A stretch of 64,000 nt of DNA from Sapria himalayana (lineage: Eukaryota > Streptophyta > Magnoliopsida > Malpighiales > Rafflesiaceae). Below the pieces are notes generated by a model, which saw only the letters and a list, made by a program, of their open reading frames with translations, was not told the DNA's origin and made no database searches. Each line of letters starts with the position of its first letter. Position 1 is the first letter of the stretch. Where the stretch lies: positions 97,001 to 161,000 of the forward strand of contig JAREIK010017054.1 in assembly GCA_029783825.1 (NCBI GenBank). Reading direction: 5' to 3'. This document shows, piece after piece, positions 1 through 13,747 of this stretch. The translations under genes were made by a program, and so were the position numbers.

Positions 1-266
1 ACATATAGATAGATATTTAGATAGACAAATAGATAGATAGAAAGATAGATTGATAGATATACAAATAAAGGTAGAAGGATTAATAGATAGATAGATAGAC
101 AGATACATAGATAGATAGATTGATTGATTGATACATTGATAGACAAATTGATAGACAAATTGATAGATAGATAGATTGATATACTGATACATAGATAAAT
201 ATATAGATAGATAGATAGATAGACAGATATATAGACATATAGAAAGATAGTTAAAAAGATAGATAC
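1..266 (+). repeat. GATA microsatellite array, right-hand end
   Basis: The stretch consists of GATA units with single-base variants such as GACA, GATT and AAAT. It ends abruptly at the CACTA-like sequence that begins at 267. It continues leftwards out of the window. It is the same repeat and strand as the large array that starts at 5018, so the DNA from 267 to 5017 is probably inserted into, or substituted within, one array. Confidence 0.95.
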
Positions 267-910
267 CACAACAAGAAAAAACCCAAATAGCTAGGAAACT
301 TTTTCTAGCTATATAGGATTTCCGTCACTAAAATATAATAATGACAGAAATTATCACAATCTAAAGTGCTCGTCGCAAAATATTAATGAGAAAATATAAT
401 TTCCTAGCAAATTTTTTAATGATTGAAATTCTTTAGATAATCATTTTTTCCCTTGCTAATTTTGATTGTAATTAAGAATAGTAATTGATATTTTTTGACT
501 GAATATATACAGATAATTCCCTGGTTAAATTAGCGAGTAAAAATTTCCTAGCTTTTTTCATTCCAAAGCTTTTTTCATAATTTTTTTTACAAAAAATTTG
601 ATTACATATTTTTCAAATTTTTATATTAAATTGAATAAAAACATTTACTATAAACAATTATTTATAATTAACATAAAGAAAAAGTAGTTTAGAAATTTAT
701 CTGATACAATTTTTACTTAGTTAAAATAAAAACATAACATAGGTATATAAGCATTTTAATCAAAATCATTATCCACATCTTTAGTTGATGTATTTGTGCT
801 AAGTTCTCCTGAGTTGTTTATCTACTAGAACTCTGTGTACTATCTATCTCATTAAGCCCATTAAGTGTGACTACATATACGACATCTATTGTTGTATTGT
901 ATTTGCTACT
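267..910 (-). mobile_element. CACTA-type transposon terminus, family B, copy 1 (degenerate)
   Basis: The segment opens with CACAACAAGAAAAA, one change from the common CACTA terminal repeat CACTACAAGAAAA. It then carries repeated CTAGCTA and CCTAGC subterminal motifs. From about 321 to 905 it is clearly homologous to 52541-53115, and to about 760 it is homologous to 57954-58430; all three share the same order of motifs. A minus-strand reading frame whose stop is at 756-758 ends in an acidic tail that has a counterpart in copy 2. The strand given is that of this frame. The other end of the element was not found. CACTA termini normally match at both ends and create a 3-bp target duplication, which is not recognisable here. 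Confidence 0.6.
756..905 (-). pseudogene. C-terminal remnant of a family-B CACTA protein
   Basis: Read on the minus strand, this stretch gives a segment containing NEIDSTQSSS and then, after a frame change, a short acidic end DVDNDFD and a stop at 756-758. The minus-strand frame at 52958-53130 gives the related LDKIDSTHSFS and an acidic end DESDDLV. Similarity between copies at the protein level suggests a real coding end that faces the transposon terminus. The acidic C-terminus resembles the tail of the TNP2-like gene at 43351-47031, but the identity of the protein is inference. The frame is broken at least once. Confidence 0.35.
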
Positions 911-3900
911 ACTCAGAAAAGTTATTTTTAACTTTCTCAAAAACATAATTATCAACACTGAAATCACGAACCAAAGCCACAATATAATAAACTAATGAAA
1001 GTCTCACTCTTAACACAAAACAAAAGCAAACACACATGTTTACTTAATTTCTAGATGCACTGTTTGACCATATCCAGCATCTAAAGCATCTACAACAAGT
1101 TTATCTCACAATTTCAACCACTTTACTGATACCTTTTCATTTTTTTAGGGGCTGCATATATGAAATAGTAGTTATCATCGAGCATGTTCCTGTCCTTGAT
1201 CATAGCTTCCTCTACAAATGCAGATAGAGGCTTAGATTTTTCACTGAGAAGATGGTGAAGTACAATTATGAAAAAATAAACAAGATAGAAAACTAAAAAA
1301 ACAAAATAACAAACCAAAAAATTAATTAAATAATATAGTGTAGCTAGAAGAAGTAATTAGAAACAAATACAAAAATGAGAACGAGCATTCAATGAGAAAT
1401 CGAATCATGTAGTTTTTCTTGGAGATGGGTTCCCAGGTCCAAGTCCACACTATGTTCTTCTCTTCAGTATTAAGGATCAAGACACTCGCTGGAGCCTCCA
1501 AGCATCTAACTCTAACCCCATTAGCTAACTCATTTTATTATTCCAAGACACCACAATTGTGTGTTCCATGTTTCGCCAACGAAGATGAATATTCCTTCAC
1601 CACATCCAACAACTAAAAGTAAGCAAAACGAGATTATGCCATCAATTGAAAATTTAATAAAACAATACACAAACAGATTATTAACTTATTTTTTTTAAAT
1701 AAGAATACTAACACATGAAAATAATAGACACCCAATGTAAGACGAAATATAAAGAGAAGCAGCAAAATCAAATGAGAAATAGCTGAGCAAACTACTATAG
1801 AAAAATGGAAGAAAAAGAAGGGAGCTTTGCCTATCCATCATGCACCCTTGTTGTTGCAGTTGAGAAACCAACACCTACATCACAATTAGCACCTTAATAA
1901 ACAAACAAACACCAACAACATGCACCACAACTAGGAGGTGGGCTACATCAATTTATGTTGGCTCATAGTAAAGGAAGTATTCTAGCATTCTTCTGGTCTC
2001 ATCTGGCTCTCCTCTTCTTGGACCAGGTTCAAACTACATCAATTTTAAGGGTGACCTAGGATTTGTAATTTCTAACTCACACATATATATCCATATTTAT
2101 TATATCATGTTACCAATTAAAATACAAAAAAAAAATAAGATAAACACTCGATGATCAAAATGTCATACAACTAAAATTTCTATATAATGGACAAAAATAA
2201 TTAGTGCAGTTCAAATTAAGTAATCTCATCAAAAGTATCCAAAATAAAAAAAATCAAAAAAAAATATTATATTCTCTCGACACTTTTTTTTTATAAATCT
2301 TTATATCCAAAAATGTCATTATATTTTAAATTCTTCAAAAGACTAAATTCAATTACTATCAAAACTAATAGGAGTTTAAAATGAGTGTATGAGAGAAACA
2401 AGTGCAAAATGTTCATCAACCTCGAAAGAGATTCCAATCTTTCATAGCTTTTTCACATGTCTAAGTATATTAAATACAACATGATATAAATATATTATAA
2501 AAAATTTATTAAACTAATTATACAAATAATATATGTAATATAAAATTAGATAATTACACGATATTTGAACTTTTTTATGACACTCTCATATATAATAGAT
2601 TCAAAATTATATCTTTTGTGAAATAGAATTAATATTTTATGAACATATATTATCTTTATTCCAAAAAAATATAATTAGATTCAAATGTATTAAGTTTAAT
2701 GGAAAACAATTGCATAGAATGTATCAATCCATGCTCATGGAAAATAGATCAATAATATAATATTTTTCATAGGTAACAAATTATATTCAAAATTATAACA
2801 AATTATAATATATAATTAGATTCAAAATTATAAAACTTATCTTGTAAATAAAAATAATCAAGTAATTATTTCATTTGAACCCCGTCAAAATTATCATAAA
2901 AAATATTTTTCACAACAAATTATAATAAGAACTTATAAGAGGTGATTAAAGAAAGAGGAAATCAAAATAAGATCATTTTAACTATTAGATATAAGAAATT
3001 AAAATAACAAAACTCATGTATCAATGTATAAGACTTCACCAGCAAGAAAGCCTTTAGTTGAACTTTGTTCTCATCAAAAATACACTTGATATTGAATAAC
3101 TATAAAAACTAATTACAAGTATTAAAAGAAAAGTAATCATTCAATACATTTGAGTGGAAAAGTATATCATTTATTATGACATATCATTCTAATTGAGAAA
3201 GTGTCGGAAACAAGAGTTTAATAAGTCTTCATATGAATAAGAAAAAATATTAATACACAAAATAAATAAATATGAATAAAAAAGTATTCAATCAAATGGA
3301 AGATTAATACTAAAATATATTTTTTTATAATGGAAAACATCCCAAATATAAGTTCAAAAGAGTCAAATGAATTGACTATTTTTTAGTTATAATCAATAAA
3401 ACAATGAAAAAACTATGTCAAAAGATCTCTCACTAAATAGATTAGAACATGTGAAATTAAATTTTCTATGAATGAGTGGAAATCTCTTGATTAGGATAAC
3501 TCTATCTCTTCAAATATTAGTGAGAATTTTAAAAAGGAGTCTGAAGGGTAAAGGAATCACCTAATAAAAAAATTCTGCAATCACCCAAAAGGTCAATTTA
3601 ACTTCTTGCAAGGCTACTAAAGTGGATAACTATTATATAAATCATGTATTATTGGAGTACTTGATCTTTAAAGAATGTTTCATTTGACAAATTAGGGGTT
3701 CACCCCTTAGGTTTTTTGTGAAGGGATGACAACTAAGAAGAAAAAGAAAAGATAAATTAAGTTTCAATAATTTACGAAAACTAATATATATATATATATA
3801 TAAGTAAAAATAAACATATATATGATTGAGAGAGTTCACATGTCAGGTGCTCTCCTACAACGTAACAAGAAAGAAAATAAAAAAATAAAATAAATATAGA

Positions 3901-4175
3901 CACTAAATTAAATCTCAACAATCTTTTTCAGAATATTGGATACATGCATTAAATATCAAAATTAGAAGATATGAAAAAAACTTACAATCCTCCAAGTGTA
4001 TTCATGAAGATGTCTACAATATATTCAATGATAAATATATTCACTAATACCATGTCGAATTGTCTAAATATGACATTAAAATATTATCACCATATGAATT
4101 GGTAAACATAACATCTCCAAAAAGTTACTAATATACTAAATCACACAAGTAACTAATAACATAACTCTTTGCATT
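911..4175. other. AT-rich unique sequence, no gene recognised
   Basis: The stretch is rich in A and T. Its open frames are short and scattered, at 1123-1317 minus, 1419-1616 plus and 3642-3839 minus, and none shows a domain I recognise. Stretches near 1040-1330, 1400-1620, 1840-2050 and 3400-3700 are less AT-biased and could be decayed transposon coding sequence, but no family can be named. A short TA run lies at about 3784-3802. Confidence 0.5.
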
Positions 4176-4179
4176 GAAG

Positions 4180-4805
4180 CTAGAAACAACAATATGCCCA
4201 TATACTATATCTTAGAATTGTATTCATATGAGTGTATGTAGGAAAATCTAATATGTAACTATAAATACTATGAGTGCAAATAATATTTGATCTGGTTTAT
4301 TGTGATTTACAATTTATTATTTTATTTTATTTTATTTTGTTCTTGCATATGTATAAGAGCATTCAACTTATTAGATATCGTAATTCTATTAGTCCCTCAT
4401 ATAAGGGTTTAGTTTGTACACATTATGTTATGTGATTTTTTAAATACTCTTCTTTTAGTTTGCATTGTTTCTCAACATAGTATTCAAAGCCAAAATCTTA
4501 TGGAATACAAATTCTTGAGTGTGTGGCTTGCATTTTGAAGGTGCAGAAACTTTTAATATTTTATTACAATATAACAAAAAATCATTTTAAAAATTATATG
4601 ATAATAAACTGGAGATATTTCTCAAATACTCTTTTGTTACTTTGCATTGTTTCTCAACATGGTATCAATGCTAAAATCTAATAGAATACAAATTTTTGAG
4701 TGTGCGGCTTGAATTTTGAATTTGCTGACACTTTTAATATTTTATTACAATATACCAAAAAATTATTTTTAAAATTATATGATAAAAAAGTAGGATATAT
4801 TTCTC
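4180..4805 (+). mobile_element. Copia-like LTR end with duplicated primer-binding site (remnant)
   Basis: The sequence ATGGTATCAATGC at 4659-4671 follows a TTTCTCAACA end. It closely resembles the tRNA-iMet primer-binding site (TGGTATCAGAGC) that lies just inside the 5' LTR of plant Ty1/Copia elements. The preceding ~180 bp is a diverged tandem copy: 4438-4617 and 4618-4800 share the TTTGCATTGTTTCTCAACAT motif, GAATACAAATT, and the ACTTTTAATATTTTATTAC block. The first copy carries a mutated site at about 4476-4490. A TATAAATAC-like box at about 4261 would suit an LTR promoter. No gag or pol was recognised. Confidence 0.4.
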
Positions 4806-5032
4806 ATTAAAATAAAAAAATTTAGAATCTTGTTCAAATTTTAGTAAAGATCTCATACTAATTATCAACCTAAAATTTTTTATCATCAATTATTAGTTAA
4901 ATATACAAAAAATATTAGAGATGTAGTGCATCCAATTATAATTATACAAAACTTAAATTATATAGGGTCTAATGCACCATTTTTTGTAAATTATTTAACA
5001 TATCTTCTAAGATGACCCATCTAGTATATATA

Positions 5033-5632
5033 GACATATATAAAGAAATAGAGAGATTAAGAGATTGAGAGATTGAGAGATTGAGAGATAGATAAGGAGA
5101 TGGAGAGATAAAGAGATAGAGAGAGAGAGAGAGAGATAGAAAGGGAGATAGAAAGATAGAAAGATAAAGTGATAGATAGATAGAGGCAAAAAGAAAGAGA
5201 AATATATAGATAAAGAGAAATGGAGATAAAGAGATAGAGAAATAAAGAGCTTGATAGATAGATAGAGATATTGTAGATAGTGAGATAAAGAGATATAGAA
5301 AGATAGATAGATAGTCAGATAAAGAGATATAGTGATGGAATGATAGAGAGATAGAGAGATATAGAGATAAATAAATATAGAGATAGAAAGATAGACATAT
5401 AGATGCATAGACACATCGATAGATAGATAAATAGACAGACAGACTAAAAGACTGACAGACTAATTGACTGATAGACTGACTAATTGATTGACTGACAGGT
5501 AGACTGAAAAACTAATAGACTAATAGACTAAATGACTAATAGACTAGCTAACAAACAGACTTATAGAGTGAAAAATAGACATATAGACTAATAGATATAC
5601 TAATATACAGAAAAAAAGATAGATAGAAAGAT
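5033..5632 (+). repeat. Array module 1; first copy of a ~600-bp long-range duplication
   Basis: A GAGATA-rich block at about 5041-5420 is followed by a GACT-rich block at about 5430-5560. The whole stretch matches 16331-16922 almost base for base. Shared details include GGAGATGGAGAGATAAAGAG, AAAGTGATAGATAGATAGA, ATGATGGAATGATAGAGAG-type variants, ACACATCGATAG and GACTAGCTAACAAACAGACT. These are far too specific to arise independently in a tetranucleotide array. Confidence 0.9.
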
Positions 5633-6041
5633 AGATAGAAAGAGAGACATATTGATAGAAAAATTAATATATAGATAAAAACATAGGCTAATTGGCATAT
5701 AAATAAATATATAGATTGACATATAGATAGACTAAAAATATAAAGATAAATATTTAGAATGATTGATTGATTGATAAAAAGATAGATAGATATATAGATT
5801 TAGAGAAAAAATCTTGATAAATACACATATAGACATATAAACATAAAGATAGATAAACATATATACAGAAAGATAAATAGAGAGAAAGATTAATTTATTG
5901 ATAGACACATAAAATGATGAACATAAAGAAAGATAGACAGATAGATTGATTGATTTATAGTTAGTGATAGATAGAAATAGATAGATAGATAGACAATAAA
6001 AAAATAGACAAATATACAAATTGATAGATTAATAAACAAAT

Positions 6042-6245
6042 TGATAGATAGAACAAAAGACTAATAGATAGAATGCTAGTTAGATAGTTAGACATATAGA
6101 CATATAAATAGTTAGAAAGTTAGATAATTCGATAGATAGACAAATAGACAGATAGATAAATAGATCAAAAGACTAATAGATAGAAAGCTAGTTAAATAGT
6201 TAGACATATAAACATATAGATAGTTATAAAGTTAGATAGTTAGAC
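6042..6245 (+). repeat. Local tandem duplication inside the array (~122-bp unit)
   Basis: A segment reading AAAAGACTAATAGATAGAA, then GCTAGTTA, then GTTAGACATATA occurs at about 6053-6130. It recurs at about 6177-6245 with few changes, ending in both cases in an AAAGTTAGATA block. It is a two-unit tandem duplication of a composite of variants. Confidence 0.75.
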
Positions 6246-8123
6246 TAAAAGATAAATAGATAGATAGAGAGATAGAGATATTGATAGGTAAATAGAAAGA
6301 TAGACATACATATATATAAATATATAGATAGATAGATAAATGAAGATATAAACAAATTGAAAAATTATTAGATAGATAGATATATAAATTGATTGATATA
6401 TAGATAAATAGATAGATAAAAAGATTGATAGATAGACATATAAACAAATAGATAGATACATAGATTCATAGATAGATAGATAAATAGATAAATATATATA
6501 TATAGATAGATAGATTGACTAATACTATAATTGACATAAATGCAATAAGATAGTTAGATAGATAGATATATAAATAGAAATATATAGTTGATAGTTAGAT
6601 AAATCGATATATAGATATATAGACATTTAGACAGATATAAAGATAAACAAATAGAAAAATCGATTGATAAATATATAGATAGATAGATCGATCGATCGAT
6701 AGATAGAAAGTTAGATAGATAGATAGATGAATAAATAGAAAGATAGATAGATAGACAAATAGAGATATAAATAGATTTACATATAGACAGATAGACAGAC
6801 AGACAGACAAATAAATAAGCATATAGGCAAATAGATAGATAGATAGATATATATATATATATATATAGATAGATAGATAGATAGAAAGATAGATAGATAG
6901 ATAGATATAGAAATAGAATTATAAATTTTAGATAGTTACACAAATAGAAAGATAGACATTTAAAAAATAGAAAAATAGATAAATAGACATTTAGTTTAGA
7001 CATATAGACAAATAGAAAGATACATATACACATTAACAAATAGATAAATAGTCTGATGAACAATTAGGTTGATAGATAGATTGAAAAAAAGATAGATAGA
7101 TAGACTGGTACTTAAATATAAAGATAGATATATAATTAAAAAGATAGACATATAGGCAAATAAACAAATTGATTGATAAGTATATAGATTGATTGATTGA
7201 TAGTATTTAGATAGATAGAGAGATATAAAAATATATAGATAAATAGATAGATAGATAGATAGACATATGGATAAATAGACTAATAGACAAAAAGATAGTT
7301 AGTTAGTTAGACATATAGACAAATAGATAGTTAGATAGTTATATAATGAGATATAGATAGACAAATAGATATATAGACAGATTGACACATTGATAGAATG
7401 ATAGTTAGATAGATTGATAGATAGATAGAGAGAATGATTATATAGTTAGACAAATAGATAGATATATAGATAGTTTGATAGACATATAGAGAGATAGACT
7501 GATAGACTCATAAACAAATAAACAGAGAGATTGATATATAAACACTTAGAATGATAGACAGATAGATAGATAGATAGATAGGCAGATAGACAAATAAATA
7601 GAAAGAGAGAAAGACATATAGATAGATAGATAAAAAGATAGATTGAAAATACGATAGATAGACATATACATAGATAGAAAGAAAGATTGACTAATAGACT
7701 TATATATAAAAATATAGTTAGATAGTTAAAGAGAGAAAATTTGAAATTTGATATTTAGATAGTTTAATAGATAGATAGATAGATATTTATACATAAAATA
7801 AATACAAATATAGATAAATAAACACATAAACAAATAGAGAGCCAAACATATTGATAGATCGATAGATATATAGAAAGACAGATAGATAGATAGTTAAATA
7901 AATTGATCGATAGATAAACTGATAGATTGGTTGAATAATAGTTTAATAGACAGATAGAAAGATATACAGAAAGACAGATAGTTAGAGAGATAGACAGAAA
8001 GATAGATATAAATATTGATAGATAGACATTTATAGATATGGATATATATTGAAAGATAGATAGATAGATAGATAGATAGACAAATAGAAAGAAATAAAAA
8101 TTGATTGATAAAGGGATGGACAC

Positions 8124-8158
<35 letters not shown>

Positions 8159-10500
8159 GAAAGTTAGATAGTTATAAAGATATTTAGATAGATATATATA
8201 TATAGCTAGAGAGATAGATGGATAGATAGATAGATAGATATACAGATAGATATATGTGTATAAAGAGACTTTTAGACATATTGACAAATGACAGTATGGT
8301 AGTTAGATATATAATGAGAGAGAAAGATAGACAGACAGATAGATAGACATATACTCATAGACAAATAGTTATATAAATAGATAAATAGATATTTATATTA
8401 GATTGTTAATCATTTAGCGATATAGATAGATATATAGTGAGAGAGCTTTATAGATAGATAAACAAATAAACAAATAGATAGATATTAAAATAGATTGATA
8501 GAGAGATAGACAGATAGAAAGATCATATAGATAGATAGATATAATGAAATATAGATATATGGACATTTAGATAAATATACAGATAGGGATATAAGTAGAT
8601 TGACATATAGTTAGATAGAGAGATTTAAAGATTGATTGTTATATAGTCAGATAGATAGAAAGATATATTAACAAGTAAACAGATTAATAAATAGATAGAT
8701 AGACTGATAGATATCTAAATAAATTGATTGATACATAAATAGATATAGACTGATATATTGATAGATAGAAAGATAGTTAGATAGTTAGACAGATATACAA
8801 ATAGGAGATAAATAGTTAAATAGTTAGAGTTTATTAGATAGTTAGATAGATTGATGGATAGATTGAATTACAGATTGATAAATAGACATATAGACAAATA
8901 GATAAATTAACACAATGATAGATATATAGATAAATAGATAGATAAAAATATGGAAAGTGAAGAAGATACGAAAATAGTTTGATTCATAGATAGATAGATA
9001 GACAAATAGACATAAACAAATTAATAGATAGATCGATAGATCTATCTACATTAGATAGATATATAGATAAATAGATAGTTAGACAAATAAAAATTCAGAT
9101 AGACAAATTGCTTGATAGACACATAATCATAAAGATAGATAAATAGATAGACAGATAAATAGATAGAAAGATAGATAGACAAATAGATAGATATATAGAT
9201 AGATAGATAAAAAGATAAAAATTAGACTAATAGATAAATAGGCAGATAAATAAATATATAGATATATTGATACATAGATATATTGAAATAAATATAAACA
9301 GGTAGAAAGATATAAAAATACACAAATACAGAGATAGACAGATAGACAAATAGATAGAAAGATAGATTAACAAATAATCAGATAGGCAGATAGAGAAATA
9401 GATAGATAGATAGATTGATTGATAAAAAGAGAGATTGAAAGAAAGATAAATAGGTAGATAGATAGGTAGACACATAGGTAGATAGATAGACAAATAGACA
9501 TTTATAGATGTATAAAAAATAGATAAACAAATAGATAAATAGATAGAGAGAAAGAAAGATAGATAGAAAGATTGATAGATAGACAAATATATAGATAGAT
9601 AGTTAGACTAATAGACTATTAGATACCAAGACTATAGAAATATAATTAGATAGTTAGATAGATAGATAGATAGATAATTACAAAGTTGGATAGTTAGACA
9701 AATTGATAGATTGATAGAATGACAAATAGAAACATAGACATTTAGACAGATAAACATATAGACATATAAACATATATACATATATACATATAGACATATA
9801 GATAGATAGATAGAAATATTGATTAATATATAGATAGATAGATTTATTGATTGATATATAGATAGATTAATAGATAAATAAACATATAGAAAGAAAGATA
9901 GATAGATAGATAAAATAGATAGATAGACAAATACACAAATATATAAATAACCATATAGACTTATATAATGATAGAAATATACACTTATAGATTGATATCT
10001 AGAATGAAAGATAGACAGATAAATACATAGAAAGATCGAATGATAGATTGATTACTAGATAGATAGATATACATTAAGACATATATATATATAAAGACAA
10101 ATAGACTTACATATAGGTAGATTGATAGACAGATACATATAAAGTTAGAGAGAAAGATAGACTAATGGACAGAAACACAGAAAGATAGTTAGATAGAATG
10201 TTGATATATAGTTAGATAGTTAGATTAATAGATAGTTATATATATATATATACATAGATGCATAGATTTATTGTTTAATAGATAGATAGATAGATAGTTA
10301 GAAATATAGACACATAGAAATATAAATAGAAAGACATATGGAAAGATAGAATAAAAAACAAATAATAAATGGATAAACAAACTGCCAAATACACATATAG
10401 ATGGATAAATAGATAGATATATAGATAGATAGACATATAGTTAGTTAGTTAGTTAGACAAATAGATAAAATAGATCAATAGATTGATTAATAGATTGTCC

Positions 10501-10537
<37 letters not shown>

Positions 10538-11214
10538 TTCAAGTGATAGACAGATAAATAGATAGATTGATAGAAAAATAGATATATGGATATTCGACAG
10601 ACAGTCAGATAGATTTATTGATCGATAAACAAATATATAGACAATTAGACAAATAAATAAATAGATATATAGATAGAAAGACATCTAAACATATAAATAG
10701 TTAGATAGATAGAGAGATAGATAGATAGATATATAGATAGATAGATAGACATATAGATAGATAGACAGATAGACAAATAGATAGATAGAATGATTGAAAT
10801 ATTTTAGATATACAGATAGATAGATAGATAGATAGACTAATAGATAAATAGATAGATATCTAAAAGATAGATAGAGAGATAAATAAATAGTTAGATATAT
10901 AGATAGATAGACAGATAGATAGATAAAAAGAAAGACATATAGATAGATAGATAGATAGACAGATAAACAGATGGATAGATAGACAAACTAATAGATAGAT
11001 AGATAGAAATATAGAAAGATTGATTCACTAATAAATAGATAAACAGATAGTTAGATACACAGATAGAGAGGTAGAGAGAAAGAGAGATTGCAAAAAATAC
11101 TCGCGAAGAGACAGAAAGACAGATAGAGGGACACAAAGAGGGATAGAGATACTAATAGATAAATAAAAAGATACATAGATAGAAAGTTAAATAGATATAC
11201 AGGAAATATATAGA

Positions 11215-11560
11215 TTGTCAGATAGATAAGTATGTAGGTAGCTCGATAAGTAGGTAATTAGTTAAAAAGATAGAGATATAGAAAGATAGATATGTATATA
11301 GGTAGAGAAGTAGAGAGGTAGAGAGATAGTGAGAAAAAGAGATAGAGAGATAGAGAAATAGTGAAATATAGAGATATATTGTTAGATAGATAAAGTTATA
11401 AAGATATAAAGGGAAAGAGATAAAGATAGATATACTAATAGATAGATAGATAGAAAAATTAATAAATAAAAAGACAAATAGATAGATAGATAGACCAACA
11501 GACTAATAGAATAATAGACCGACAGACTAAAACACTGAAAAACTGATTGACTGATAGAAA
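11215..11560 (+). repeat. Array module 2 (GTAG, GAGA, then GACT blocks)
   Basis: The order is a GTAGGTAGC/AAGTAGGTAATTAG block at 11229-11263, a GAGATAGAGA block at about 11265-11440, and a GACTAATAG/GACTGA block at about 11500-11555. The same order occurs in the modules near 12.8, 15.0, 16.2, 17.6 and 20.0 kb. Confidence 0.65.
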
Positions 11561-12764
11561 GATAGACAAACAAAAAGATAGATAAATAGATACACATATA
11601 GACAGATTGACAGATAAACAAATAGACAAATAGAAAGATAGATAAAAAATAGATAGAAAGAAAATTAGATAGATAGATAGATAGAAATTCAAATAGATAC
11701 ATGATAGAAAGTTAGATAGATAAGTAGATAAACATATATACAAAAAGATAGATAGAGAAATAGAAAGAAAGATAAATAGATAGATAGAAAATAATATACA
11801 TCTAGTCAAATAGACTAATAGATAGATAGACATATAGATAGATATAAAGATAGAAAGATACTCATTTATATAGATAGATATATAGATAGATAGATATACA
11901 TATATACAGATAGACATATAGAAAGGGAGACAGAAATAAAAATAGGCATATAGATAGATATGCATGTAGATAGATAGGAAGATTGACAAATAAATAAATA
12001 TATAAATAGACATATAGATAAATAGATAGATAGGTTGACATATAGGTAGATAGATATATAGACATATATAGAGTTAGACTAATATACAAATAGATAGTTT
12101 GATTGCTAGACACTTAGGCATAGATAAATAAATAAAATATAGATTTATAGATAGATAGAAAATTGGATAGATATACAGTTAGACAAGTAGATAAATAGAT
12201 AGTTAAACAATTATACATATAGACAGTTAGACAGGTAGACAAACTGATAGATAGACAAATAGACAGTTGGATAGATAGAAGAATAGATAAATAGATAGGA
12301 AGATAGACAGACAGATAGATATATAGATAGACATATCAATAAATAGACATAGATATTTAGAAAGACAGATATATAGACAGATAGAGAGATAGATAGATAG
12401 ATAGATATATAGATAGATAGATAGAAAAATAGAAAGAAAGAAAGATAGAAAGATATATAGATAAATTGATAGACAGATAGACATATAGATGGATAGACAT
12501 ATAGATATATAGATAGACAGATAAATAGATAGATAGATAGATAGACATATATTTGATAGATAGACATATAGACATATAGATTGATCAATTGATAGTCAAA
12601 TAGATATATAAAAAGATATGTAGAGATGAAGAGATAGACACAAATACATATAATAGACAGACAGATAGACAAAGAGAAAAAGAGATTTATAGACACATCG
12701 ACAAATAGAGAGATAGACAAATTGACAAATAGATAGGTTGACAAATAAATAAATAGACAGATAG

Positions 12765-13140
12765 CTAGGTAGGTATGTATGTAGGTAGGTAGGTAAGGAA
12801 TTAGAGAGAAAAAGAGATAGGGAGGTAGATGGAAAGAGAAGTAAAAAAAGAAAGAAAGGGAGATAAAAATATATAGAGATATAGGAATAAAGAGATAGAG
12901 AGATAATGATATAGAGATAAATAGATAGAGAGATAGAGAAATAGAAACATAGAGAGATAGAGAAATAGAGAGATAAAAAGATAAATAGATAAAGAGAGAA
13001 AGTTATATAGAGATAGAGAGTTAGAAAGATAGAGAGATAGACAGATTGATTGATTGATTGATTGACAAACAGAAAGATAGAAAGACATATATATAGATTG
13101 ACTAATAGACTGAGAGACTAACAAACTGACATACTAATAG
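12765..13140 (+). repeat. Array module 3
   Basis: It begins with AGCTAGGTAGGTATGTATGT at 12771-12790, continues with a GAGATAGAGA block from about 12803 to 13045, and then has a GACTAATAGACTGA and CTAACAAACTGACA block at about 13098-13140. Confidence 0.7.
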
Positions 13141-13318
13141 ATAGATAAATAGACAAAAAGATAGATAGGTAGATACACAAGTAGATAGACAGATAGATAG
13201 ACAAATAGATAGATAGATATATATATATATACATAGACAGATAGATAGATAAACTAATAGAAAGATAGATAGATACATAGACAAATAAATAGATTAAAAG
13301 ATAAAAAGATAGACTAAT

Positions 13319-13319
<1 letters not shown>

Positions 13320-13361
<42 letters not shown>
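13320..13361. repeat. (TA)n dinucleotide run
   Basis: An uninterrupted run of about 20 AT units embedded in the GATA array. A similar run of about 26 units lies at 13689-13743. Runs like these recur throughout the arrays and probably arose by slippage from TATA-rich variants. Confidence 0.95.
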
Positions 13362-13365
<4 letters not shown>

Positions 13366-13686
13366 AATATACAAATCGATAGATAGATAGATTTACATAT
13401 AGATAGATAGGTAGATAAAAATATAGAATGATAGACAAATAGGTATTTAGGAAAATAAGCAGATTGACAAATAAATAGACAGATATAGTTATATAGTTAG
13501 GTGGATAGATAGATAGATAGATATATAGTGACATATATTTATAGATTGATAGATTGATAAATACGTAGATAGATAGATTGATAGATTGATAGATATAAAG
13601 ATAGACACAAAAATAAATAGATAGATAGACAAATAAAAAGATAAATAGATACACAAATACATAGTTAGATGAATAATTAGATAGAT

Positions 13687-13688
<2 letters not shown>

Positions 13689-13743
<55 letters not shown>
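13689..13743. repeat. (TA)n dinucleotide run
   Basis: A run of about 27 AT units inside the GATA array, between GATAGATAG and CAGAGAGATAG. Confidence 0.95.

Positions 13744-13747
<4 letters not shown>

Noticed and set aside
1123..1616. Short frames at 1123-1317 minus and 1419-1616 plus as possible genes
   Set aside because: They are about 65 codons each, with no recognised domain and no supporting start or splice context. Mild composition differences may reflect decayed transposon sequence only.
9020..9050. Small palindrome around GATCGATAGATCTATC in the array
   Set aside because: Short GATC-type variants within GATA repeats readily create imperfect palindromes. Nothing sets this one apart.
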